Source: Todiramphus chloris collaris
Lineage: Eukaryota; Chordata; Aves; Coraciiformes; Alcedinidae
NCBI GenBank assembly: GCA_025345505.1
Contig: JANVCC010000020.1
Location: forward strand, 51,943,523-52,007,522
Direction of reading: 5' to 3'
DNA length: 64,000 bases
The position numbers were made by a program, and so were the translations under genes. The notes under the pieces are model-generated. The model saw only the letters and a list, made by a program, of their open reading frames with translations. It ran no database searches and was not told the origin of the DNA. Positions 12,350 through 23,574 of the stretch are shown here, piece after piece; position 1 is the stretch's first letter, and every line of letters starts with the position of its first letter.

Positions 12350-13668
12350 AAATATTGTGGGGGGAATATAGCTTCTTTTCAAGGCAGAAGGAAAAGCAGT
12401 TCTTCACACAAAACAGATCAACTGACAGAAGTTCAGTACATGAGTAGCATGAATCACACTGTAGCATGAACTGATCTGTACATACTGGAAATCACACTTA
12501 AGTCTTTCAGGTATTGCTTCCATAAGGCTGACCTGTATGTGCGAATGAAACAAAGGGAAAAGAATTCTGTACTAAAACCATTCTGGTTTGGTACTGTCCT
12601 TATGAGTGCAAGTCTACTTCCAAAACACCTCATCTTGTTGCTATCCCATCAATATTTTTAGAATGATAATTTTTCACTTTCTCGTATACATTGTAATGTG
12701 TCCAAAGAGTAGCATTGTCCATAGGTGTTTCATTACTAGCTGCTTGTACTGATATGTTGGTAAGGAATTTGGGATGACTCCCTGATGGTACACAGTCCCT
12801 TTGTGAATGCGGTGTGTTTGAAGACCATGTAGATTGCATTGTGGAAGTTTTGTATTTATTTTCCTTCAATACATTGCAAATTCAGATACCACAGTAAAGA
12901 TCACAGAGTAAAACCATAGGGAATGTTAAACTGAGAAGTACTACTATTATGTTTCTGCTGGCCCCGCCGCCCCTCAAAAAAAGAAATAGTGTATTGTTGA
13001 TGCTGGAAAATTTAGAAGCTTAAGAGCATGGGAAGGATTTTTTTTCACTCTTTATCTACAGTGAAAAGCATTTGAAGGAGATACTTGTTTTATGTATGGG
13101 CTGGAAGAGAATCCTGCTTACTCCTTGTTAGTTATGCTAATAGAGGCATAAATTACAAGACCTATGTAATCTATACTGGCATCTGTGCAATAGCTTTCTG
13201 GTCGAAGCTTTAGGCTGGGTTGCCTAACCAGCAGCCAGCTGGCTCTGCCTGCACAGGCCAATTCATGTGGCCGGCCTCCTCTCGCTGCCTCCTTTGCCCA
13301 GCAGCCTTTGACGTGGGCAAAGATGGCTTGATATTAATGTGTTTTCCTCTGTGGTCCCAGCCAGCTGTGTTGTGCACAGAGGATCACCACATCTCTTCCC
13401 ATGCGAGCAGTGTGTTACAGGAAAGGGGAACCTGTGCTCTGGGTATGGTCCTCGGCAAGCCAGGCTTTGCAAGGCTGGGTACTTCTACGTCCAGTGGTGA
13501 GCCTTGCCCATTCTTTTTTATGCCTTGGCTTTGCAGAGCGCAGGGGACAGTAGTTTTGCACTATCTGTCTCAGGGTGTGGCTATGTCCACAGTCCAAAAT
13601 ATTGAATTGTAGAAGGCTTTATTTTAAATACAGTACCTATATGTGGTTTGGGAGGAGGTGCAGGGGGA

Positions 13669-13684
13669 GAAAGAAAGAAAGAAA
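13669..13684 (+). repeat. (GAAA)4 microsatellite
   Basis: Four perfect GAAA units in a purine-only run that begins at the G5 at 13663 and continues as AGCAAAAG. Confidence 0.85.
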
Positions 13685-16401
13685 AGCAAAAGTTTCAGCT
13701 GTTGGGGACATGCACACAGTTTGGATATGCACAAGTAGAAATAAATTTAAACACGCAGCTCCAAAGTAAATAGATATGACTGTGAATATACACAGGGAAC
13801 AGATCACTTGAGCTTTACATAGTCATTTTTCAAGTTAAACATGCTTTAATGTAAGCCATAAATTTCATCATATGAATATTTTTATGAGCTGCATTTCATC
13901 CACTTATTACTCTGGAGTTCCAGATAGTGACAACCGGTAAATACAGTGCCAGTTTGCCTTCATGTTGAGTCACCGAGAGCCTTCTCTCTCCTACACATTG
14001 TTTAAGCAAGGGTAACAAATTACTGGTTATCATTTCAGTGAGATTTTTTGCTTGACAGTGCAGCTGCCAGGGTTTCTTGCGTAGGTCCAGAATGTGGATT
14101 TCTGACTTAAGGTTCAAGATGGAGGTTCTGGTTTTGAGGATTCAAATGCGATAGTGATGGCAGCTTCATGACAGTATTTTCACCTATTTTGGGGCAGATT
14201 TTTCTTTTACTGAGGATCTTCACTCTCAATTTGTAAATTCAAATAAAAATCTCTAAATCTGTAAGACAGTGGTGCTTATGAAGCAATGAAGTATACTAAA
14301 AGTAATAGACATTAGAATAATTTTCAATAGATTTTAGAGAGATTACTGTGCATATGTCATATTATATGCACCTGTGTTATTAAAAAAATAATAAATCTGA
14401 TTGACTAAGAACCCTTTGAGAAACAGAGTTGCGAAAGAGAGCTCTGCTATAGTCTGCCTCAGGGAAAAAAAAATCTTGATTCCCTAAAAATATTCAGGTG
14501 AGGACATGGAGTCTACAGGAGAGACTAGCCTGGTAAGATCTAGATTTTTGCTCTCTGTCTTTGCGTGCTTATCTGAGGGATCTGAATTTAGGTGTCTGCA
14601 GATGTGAGTAAAGAAGGTACACTTCTCCTGCCTGCCCGCCCACTGGGGGACAGCCCAGTTGGTAATTTAGGCATATTCATTAAGTGTCTGATGGTGGGGT
14701 GGGATAAATGCCACCCATAAACATGGGAAAAGAACAATTTGTTATTTGGAGAAGTCTTTTTGAAGGATGACAGTACATGTTGGACATTATGTATTTAACC
14801 AAGTCTATTTTCTGTAACCATTAATGTAAAAGAAAATGCTTTTTCTGATACAGAACCCACCTTGGAAAAACACCTCATGTGCATCAAAGCACAAGTAAAG
14901 TGGAAAAAGTACCTTATTATCCACTATATTGATGCTTTATACATACAAATAAACATACTGTATATTTAGAAGGTAGTTCAGTATTTTCCCTATGCATACC
15001 TGAGGAAAAAAGATCTCTTTTGAAAGTTTTATTGCGGAGAAGTATACCCATAGCACCATGTAGCTCCCTAAATTTGCTTTTCCTATTTCAGTCTTATTAG
15101 TATTTTCATCACTAACTTAAAATTAATCAAGGAAGACAGGTCCTTGCAGCCATGAAATAAAGTGCTGGGAGCAGTCATTGCCTTTGTGACTGCTGTACCA
15201 TAGCAACCCTATCTGCGGCATGTATCAAAGCACTGCGATACGAATTTTGGTAGATGAAGGAACCAGCTAAAGTATTAGCAGGCCTTAATCTGCAAAGGGT
15301 GTAGAGCTTTGAATGTGGAGTGACCTTGTTTGCTAGGCATAGCACTGTGCCTGATAGCTATGTAGTAGCTTTCTAATTATTTTATTCTCCAAGAGTAATG
15401 ACATCTGTCACCCATGTAGTGATGACAGAATTGCCGTGTTTCTAGAGAAGGGATTGTAGTGTACACGTAACCTTTTTCTCTGTCTTCACCCAGAAAGGGC
15501 TTATATTTGCTTTAAAACATCATGGCAACAAGAAGCTGATTCTGTGAATTTGAGAATAGCATCCTCCCTCTGCTGCAAATATCCAAGCCTTCTTTTTTGA
15601 TTGTTACTCATTTCTTTATGCAGGGAAACCCATTGTTGCCTTTGGTCATTGCAACTTCTTATATCTTCTGCTAGTGCTACACTTAAAGATTTTGTCATAC
15701 CAATTCAAATAAAAATTGTATGCTGAATTGGAAATGCTTTATGGTCCTTACAGTAGATAAAATATGTTAATTTGTGTAAATGCTTTTCTGAGTGCAGATG
15801 CTTGCACTGAAAGCATGCTTATCTTAAAAGCTGCGTGTCTTTCATTCTGGCCTTCTTTTATATGCACAGTTTATTTTTTTTAATACTTGTCTTAATATTT
15901 GAGAAGAGCTTTTAAAGGAGACATTTGAAGCTAACTGGAAAAAAAACTAACCTCCTAGCTTTTTCATAAATATTCATGGTTTCATAGAAAATCTTGTAAC
16001 TGAATTGCTATTTTCTTTGGAGGTTTTGTGTGTTCTCCTTTCCCCATTTTTTTTTTCCCTTTTATGCTTCATTTCATTGGTATAGATTAGCAAATTAAGA
16101 ATGCTAGGTTGGCTGGGCCATTTTATGCTTGACATCAACTCTGGTATGTGAAGTGTTAGATGGCTCACTTTTATTACAGAAGTTTTATGTATCTTAATAA
16201 CATGTGATAACACACAAACAACTGAATTAAGCAGAGTTTATATGATGGACTATGTGCTGTCAAGGTTTAGAGTATAAGCTGAAGTGTTTACTTGCGTGTC
16301 AGCTATTTTGCTTAGAAATACATGCAAGTTGCATTTGAGGTCAACAATCACAATATTGTATTAATTACATTCTGAAACAAAGCAAGTGAGATTTTTCTGG
16401 G

Positions 16402-16417
16402 TTTTTTTTTTTTTTTT
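16402..16417 (+). repeat. T16 homopolymer
   Basis: Sixteen consecutive thymines follow CTGGG. No adjoining mobile element was recognised. Confidence 0.85.
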
Positions 16418-17267
16418 AATTCTTCTGTTTAAATGCTTCTTATTGAAAAAGATTACTTCAGAACTCATCTGCTAAAGTTGTATTCTGAATCTAATGGTTA
16501 TTTAATTTAAACTAGATGACAGCTTGGTTCCTGTGCACAGATACCAAAATAGACTAATTCTGATTCATGGGAAGTTGCTTCTGTTTTACCAGATTCAATA
16601 ATTTTGCTGATTGAAGAGATGTCATCTTGCTCTTCCTGTTTTTAGTAGAACCTCTTTTACTAGAAAGAATTTGGTAGAAGTAACGCCAGGTAGAGCAGAA
16701 ATCAATGTCTGGTACCGACAGCTGGACAATGCTATTGCAAATAACTGACTGTTAGGAAAACATAATGCAATATGTGCAGCAAAATACACTGATACATTTT
16801 TCTTACAACAAAATACAGGCATATATAATATTATAACCATTAAATATTAATTTTTCAGGTTTTTAAGTCTACACCTGCGGTAAATCGGTACACTATATAA
16901 TGCATAAAAGATGGACTGTGTGGTGTGATAAGAGTAATGAATTTCACATTTTCTGCTATGAAACCCACAGAGCCTGGTACCAACTGGTCATAAATAAATG
17001 CCCAGTCAACAGCAGTGTCAGCCCCTGAAAGGAGAACATCAGGGTAAATAAATCAAATGTTCTTTAGGACATTTTTCTCAGTAGGAAAGAAATACACAAG
17101 TGCTTTCCGGATGTTACTCACTGCTGATTATTCACTGCACACTGTTATCCCATCTCATTCACTGAATTTCAATGTGTTAGACATTTAAAATTCAGTCAAA
17201 TGCTGGGGGGAGAGAGGGTAAAAATGGCAAAGGACTAGGATATTCAAATCTCACCGGAGAAGTGAGT

Positions 17268-17305
17268 ATATAAAGCTGAAAGCTGGCAGCGTGCTATCAT
17301 AGCAC
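17268..17305 (+). promoter_or_regulatory. TATA-like box with downstream palindrome
   Basis: TATATAAAG at 17268-17276 matches a consensus TATA box. Fourteen bases further on, GTGCTAT-C-ATAGCAC (17291-17305) is a perfect 15-base palindrome, where a transcription start would be expected. The upstream 60 bp carry no clear CCAAT or GC box, and there is no recognisable gene downstream. It could be a weak or lineage-specific promoter, a factor-binding palindrome, or coincidence. Confidence 0.2.
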
Positions 17306-17898
17306 AGACCTGTAGTCCTTTTTCCCTGGTCAATAGCTTAGTCAAAAAGACAGCTTTGCATATATTATAAAGATACCTCTTAATAATGTATTTCACTTTT
17401 AGAGATTTACCCTTCTTCCCCTGTCTTTTTTAGTGTTTTCTGCCGTGTGCAGTTTGCATTTGCATTACGTATTTTTGTTCCAGTAACGTATATGTGTTCT
17501 GTCATTTGTACAACTTAGACCCATCAATGACTTTCTTTGAGGCAGAGGAGGAATGACTTTTAAACTCCCAAACTCACATGTTAGTGCTTGCTGTAGAAAG
17601 CACTGGGTTGGAAAATTATTACGCAGAAAGCTGTTTTGAAGTTTTTTGGCATACACGAAGTTTCTAACACCATCTCTAGGAAAGCTAATTGTAGCAGAAA
17701 CAAAGGGTTCAAATTCAGGTAGTTTCTTGTCCTTCCTAACTTTGAGTATGACATTGGGAATGGAAAATCCAGTGATTTGTCCCTGGTCACATCAAGGACT
17801 GCAATGGAATGAGAGGCCTTGAAGAACTGAGTGTAGGGAAAGGTGAATATACAAATATAGTTAGTATGTGTGTAATTACAAAAACCAAAAAAAAACCC

Positions 17899-17916
17899 CA
17901 ACAACAACAACAACAA
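17899..17916 (+). repeat. (CAA)6 microsatellite
   Basis: Six perfect CAA units, preceded by A9-C4 and followed by A- and TAAA-rich sequence. The whole 17880-17930 block is low-complexity. Confidence 0.92.
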
Positions 17917-19040
17917 AAAATAAATAAAATGTTTGTATGTTACACATGCTGACCTGAAATAAAAACTGATACAAGTCATCCTTAGAAGCAAATAATTTGT
18001 AAAAAGTATTAAGCACAAGTTGTGTATCTTCTGGGCTCACGCAGCCCATATCCCACTGTCATAGCACAGAAAGATGAAATCGGGAATGAATCTGAGATTA
18101 AGATTTCTTCCTGTCTTTCAGACGAGCCATAGCGGAGCACCATTAGCACAAGTAGCATTAGGGCCATTTCGGTCAAATCTGAAGTTTGGAAATGCATGTC
18201 TGTATTTTCTTAACTCTGTCTGCTCATTGGGGTTCTTGTTTAATGCCTAGGCATGTCAGATTTCTTCCCATTCCCTTTTTTTGTTAGCATGGTTGAAGCT
18301 AGCAGGGAGGCAAAGAGATGAAGAGCTTCCGAAATGAGTTAGAGACTTAAAAGTTGCACCAATGGTGGCCCTGTCATCAACTCCTCCTCTCTTTCAACAA
18401 ATAGACCAAATTATATAATCAATGTATATAAAGAGATTGCCTCCTTCTACTTCTTTCAAGTGCTTTTCAGTAGGAAAGGTCTACCAACACTTATGTGAAA
18501 CACTTGTACAAAATTGCTCTGGCTGTTTGTGCTCTGCTGCAATGCTATCAAAAGAGATGGTTTTGAAATAGCTTCAGAAATGCTAGTTTGTTCTCCTGGC
18601 TGTTTATCTGTTAGTTTCTGACTTGCTGGAATGCAATGGCTGTGCTGTGGCAGAGCGGAGGCTTCTCTTTCTTGTTAGTTTGATTGCGTGCAGTATGTAT
18701 CTATGAAACAAAGACAATAAAGATGATGTGACCTAGCTCACTGTGAAAGCCAGATCTATGACCTTCTATAATGTTGAAAACTGCAAGCCTCTGGAAGCTA
18801 CCAGTGTAATTATACTACAAACTTAACCTCCATCTTCTTTTTGTTCGGATTCACAGTTTTCCTTTCATTGGAAGCATATGTTACATCACCTTTACTCGAG
18901 TTTAGAGCAGGAAAGAAGCATTTCCCCAAAGTCAGCAGATCTTTGCCATGGAATAGATGTAGGTTATGACCTCCCATAGCTTGTTGTAATCAGTACACAT
19001 GCTGCTGCTGTAGCACAACGGTTGCTGGATACCAGACTAA

Positions 19041-19072
19041 AATAATAATAATAATAATAATAGTAATAATAA
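19041..19072 (+). repeat. (AAT)n microsatellite
   Basis: About ten AAT units with one interruption (AGT) at 19062-19064. Such arrays are commonly polymorphic. Confidence 0.93.
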
Positions 19073-21302
19073 CATCAACTTCTGGTACAAGGCTTGAATA
19101 CTAGAATGGTGCTGGGATTGATGACACAGTTAATCCGTCTTTCGGCTATAATGATATTATGGGTTAATGCAATATGAGATGAGAAAAAAATAGTAGGTTT
19201 ACTTTGTTTAAATAAAAGTGAATAGCAAACTGTGGATAAGTGTATGCTGCATGTAGCCAAAGTGAAAGGAGAGGTGAAATGACTTAAGTACCAATATTCT
19301 GCATGTATATAAAAGGAGTATGTGTAAGCTCAAGAATAGGAGTATCCTTTCATCTTAATAAAAGGTACTTAGGACCTGAATGGGAAACTTAGAAATTAAA
19401 AGTGTTGCAGAGATAGCTTTTACAGATCCTACAACAGGTAAATAAAGAAAAAACAGTTGGAAGAGACTATTGGGAAGGGGAAAAATACTGAAAACCAAGG
19501 AAGTATGAAATTAAGTTGGTACTGGAGCAATGGCAATGTCACAATTGCATTTTTTCCTGCATATGTATTTGAGATACTTGTTGCCTATCCAGGGTATGAT
19601 TACTGGAAATATGTAAAGCGTTAAGGAGATAAAGGGGAAAGGGATACAAAATGGCCTGTGAAAAAATTAGTTCTAGTTTATTCTGATTTAGTGTGGTACG
19701 TGTAGAATTAATAAACAAAAAGGAAATCGTGATGTAAAATGAAAGAGCAAGTTAGATGTAAGTTAACACATTTAAAGACTTGATCTAGTTGGTTTTATGT
19801 GTTTAAGTGTATATTCTGATGCATCTCAGATGAAACACTCATTGATGTGCACTAAAGGAAAATAGATGAAAGACACTCATTTTCAAGGCACGTATTATTT
19901 TTTTAGCTGTGAAATCTGACTGCCAATGCATAAAGATTTCTTGTTAAGTGAGAGCAACGAGGGAAAATCTCTTCCATCAAACTATTGTATCAAAGCATAT
20001 AAGAAAAGACTTCCTCTCACATTTGTTTAGTGAATGTCAATATTTGAATCTTTGAGGATGTCCTGGTCCACAATATATTGTCTCCCTTTATTTTTGCCAG
20101 TACTGTACTGTAGTTTTCGGGAGAGAAATGGAGTGGAAGTAAGAACGGCCACATCGTACTGTTTGTAACTAGCCACAGAACAAAATAGGGGAATGCGATT
20201 GCACTTTGGCAATAAACCACCAAGGCTTCCGAGAGCTTTGATATGCCCCCAAAATCCTGTCATTGCCATCACACACTTTAACCCCTTTATGCCATGACTT
20301 GTGGTTTTGTACTGTAGGACGCGTTGACAATGGAGCAGCTGTCATTTGCTGGCTCTCCGCTGCTGGTCTTTGAATCCGAAACGTAATGGGAAACAATGTC
20401 AGACTGAGTGGTGCTCTTTGGAGGAAACAATTCTGACTTTTGCGCCTGGTTTATTAGCATTAGCGGAGGAAATGCTGTAAGCATTAAGGAATTCTATCTT
20501 TAATAGCACGCTGTATGTGTGTCTGCTTTAAACATCTTAGGCTCCTGAAAATCAGTCTTGATGTAAGATCAAAAATAATTGTAAACTTTTTATTGCAAGA
20601 AAATAGATAGAAATTAATATGGACATATTTGGATATGTTGCATGAACACTTTTAAAAATGTTGTAAACAGAGAATGAGGGAAACAGGGTATTTACTTCAA
20701 AAGTATCTTAAGTTACTAAGGTGCTGAGTTTTTTTAGTCATTAGTGACTTTTTTACCCAGAGTCTCCACCCAGACAATCTTAGTATCTAGGTTAGATATG
20801 AGGTGACACAACAGAGAATAAGAAAACATTAGGCCTGGGAAAGGGAGAGGACATTTACATAAAGTAAATGAGGCTCTTTGATTGCACTTGGTTACACAAG
20901 ATAATGGGTTAGTGTGGTCATTTCTTTGAGGAAGGATTTTATTTTTTGTTTATGAATAGATTTAAAGAGTAGAAGAGTAACGCTATGGCTCAAACTGTTC
21001 AAACTGAAAGGGAGGATTTGGCCTAATGCAGTTTGATAGAAGCATCTACTAAAATGGTGCAGAAGGCTTTTTCTGAATTCCTTTGATCATGTAGCTTTCA
21101 AAACATAATCAACCTGCTCTTTAATTCTAAAGTAGGGCATTATCAAAGAACATGTGCTGCATAACGTCTTGCTTCCCTGTAGTCAACTGACTGCATCACT
21201 TAGTCTTCACTTGGAAAGACACAACATGAGCTAGTAGAGTTTGTCTCGGGTTTACTCATTTGGTTTTTTTACACATCCAAAGTGTTGCATTAATAGAAAG
21301 AG

Positions 21303-21336
21303 CCACCCTCCCCCCCCCACCCCCACACACACACAC
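21303..21336 (+). repeat. C-rich / (CA)n compound repeat
   Basis: A C9 tract (21310-21318) is followed by A, C5 and then (AC)6. The minus strand therefore carries G9 and G5 tracts. It is a compound low-complexity array prone to slippage and sequencing error. Confidence 0.9.
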
Positions 21337-23205
21337 TTGAGGGACTGTCATACCATTACTTCTGGGGATGGCAATCCACTACTGAGACAAACACAGTGCC
21401 ACATGCATGGAAAAGTAACGCTCATGTCTTCAGTACACCAAGATCGCCATTTAGCTGCCTTTTGCATATTGTTGTGTTTCATGATGTTTACAGATCTCTT
21501 CACTCCATACACTCTCTTTCTGTATGCTTCTGCACAGCCTAGCATCCTGTAGACCTAACCACCTTTTTGTGACACACCTTTCTTTGCATTGCCATCCCCT
21601 GGGTTGCTTCCAGCCTCTTGAGAAAAGAAGTGTTTATGCCCCTTATCACAGATAGCAGTGAACTTTTGCTTCAGCAGCTAGGTCGGCTGCTTCTTGTATG
21701 TTGTGCCACTGAAAATCATAGCCATTTGCAGTAATGACTTCTGTGTCTTGGGTGTTTAATTCGTGCATTAAATAGAAAGCTTTTCTGTGCTTGTGTCAGT
21801 TTTGTGATCTTACCACATGAAAGGGATTCTTTGCACTCCTGAGATCCCATGGGCATTGATGCATAGTCTTTATCTGTGCACATAGTTGCTCTGAGAGAAC
21901 AGAGGAGTTGGAAAGGTTGTCCTTTAGTACAATCCAGACTAGCAGGTATGTGTTCTCGGAGGATGTGTTTGTCTGATTGCCTGGGTGAGATAGTAGGTTT
22001 GTAGAGATAGTAGAGTCTGTATCCAAAATTCAAGCCAGAGATAGTTAGCTGATCCTGCCAGTCTCCAAAGTAAATGAATTGGTTTTCATTTCTTTTCAGC
22101 AACAAGGAATTTAGGATTTCTGAACCAGCACGTTGGGCTCAAGTTTGGCAATAATCCAGTACAAGTTTTGTAACTTGTTAGAACTAGTATGCAAACGGGT
22201 GGCTCGGATACGGGCGATTTAGGAAGTGTAGCAGCTATTTTGAATAGGAAATTGGGGACTGCTGTGATGGGAATATTTTGGCAAATTTCAGGAACCATAA
22301 AGAAGCATTTATTTATGCTAAACTACTATACCATTTATCACTTAACAACTAAAAAATCAAGCATTACTCAAACATATTAGTCAAGGCTTAGCTGTACAGT
22401 GCCGTGTTGTACTGTTGGCTTTGCTAGCTGCAAACCGTGACGGCTCTTCAGCCCTGAGGTTGAGCTGGCTCAGCATGAGAGCTCTTTGATGAGGAAAGCG
22501 CATAGATGTCACCTTTCCTCCCCAACCTCCACTGTGTGTCACTGGTGTTTAGATACGCTTTTTTCCGCACACTGGGACCAGTCTTGTCCAGAGGATTACA
22601 TCCTCTTTTCATAGGTCAGAATTAGTCTGTTCCAGTGTGGCCAGAGGGCTGCTGCCTTCTGAGGTGCTGATTCATTCTGGCCTCTTGAAGTGTATATTAG
22701 CCTATTTTCAGACTGGGTCATAGTCATTGTGTTTCTTCAGGGTGTTGCAGACTGTATATGAGTTCTGACCGGGTATGATTATCTTAGTCTTACTACTTTT
22801 TCTTTCAGCTCTGCCAAGCACAGATGCTACAAGGTATTTAAGTTCCTACCCTATGACATGCCCTGTTGTGGTATTTTTGGGGTAGAGGGCAAATGAGGTG
22901 TGTTCCACAAATAGGCCTTATGCTGTAGTTGAATGGGGATGGCCCTGCAATTATATGCACCTCATGTCACCTACATCAGATAGCATTGCAAAGGAATTCA
23001 GCTGCAGCATCAGATCCTTTCTAATTGAACAGATATCACTTGGGACTCTTTTCCTTGAAGACTACCCACACATTTTCTTTGAGATCCAATCATGAGATCC
23101 TTGACTGAGGAGACACCCCTTGAGTAGCTGAGCAGATGCCTTTATAATCTACTTGGCCGTCTAAAGTCATCAAAGGTGTTAACTTATAACAAAAAAACAT
23201 TTTGC

Positions 23206-23574
23206 CTATGTCAGTTTTATAATTACATGTCTTCCTAGATTAAAACATAACAAATAATTTTCCTTGTGGTCAAGACAACAAAACTGTGCCGGCCTCGAGT
23301 TCCTCAGACTACCGAATGTGTTCAGTGAAAGCCGTGATGTGCGATTTTTTTGAGAAGTGTACACATCTGCTTGTGCAAAATAATTTTTCAGAAAAAGATT
23401 TCTAGGAAGGCTCTCCCAATGGGTGATGCCTTGACTTAACATGGTTGATGGGACCCCGTCTGGTTTACTGCCTATGAAGTATTTCGTGCAAGTGTACTGC
23501 ATATCAGATTTATCTCTGAACATGGCTTGTGGGCAAGGAATGGATCTCAGCAAGGTCCCATCCAAGTCCCTCAT
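23206..23574 (-). other. Minus-strand ORF behind a strong splice acceptor
   Basis: Read on the minus strand, CTTCCCTTTCTTTCAG immediately precedes an ATG at 23574. The frame stays open for about 122 codons to a stop at 23206. The first 70 residues have a mixed, globular-like composition (MRDLDGTLLRSIPCPQ at the start), less low-complexity than most frames here. No domain is recognised and no donor or polyadenylation signal was identified. It could be a 3'-terminal coding exon, a non-coding exon, or chance; a frame of this length is not rare in 64 kb. Confidence 0.18.

Larger units (their letters stand above)
8703..17267. other. Unique non-coding DNA with microsatellites
   Basis: No recognisable gene. 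Contents listed separately are an uncharacterised open frame at 8960, a 20-bp tandem duplication at 9861, TA and GAAA microsatellites, and homopolymer runs. A perfect 7-bp inverted repeat, CTGTAAT / ATTACAG, lies at 11113-11131. The stretch 13.2-13.6 kb is richer in G+C and CpG than its surroundings and carries overlapping open frames on both strands, but shows no family resemblance. Confidence 0.65.

Noticed and set aside
13220..13612. 130-codon plus-strand frame as a protein-coding gene
   Set aside because: It begins with TTG, has no recognisable domain, and comparable frames occur on the opposite strand; kept only as a composition anomaly.
15538..15552. GATTCTGTGAA string resembling the CR1 octamer tail
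   Set aside because: The preceding 200 bp show none of the CR1 3' landmarks (no TTGGACTAGATGA-like or CCAACC-like block).
17581..18018. 145-codon minus-strand open frame
   Set aside because: Very Phe/Leu-rich with runs derived from A-rich and CAA-repeat DNA on the plus strand; typical of low-complexity chance frames.
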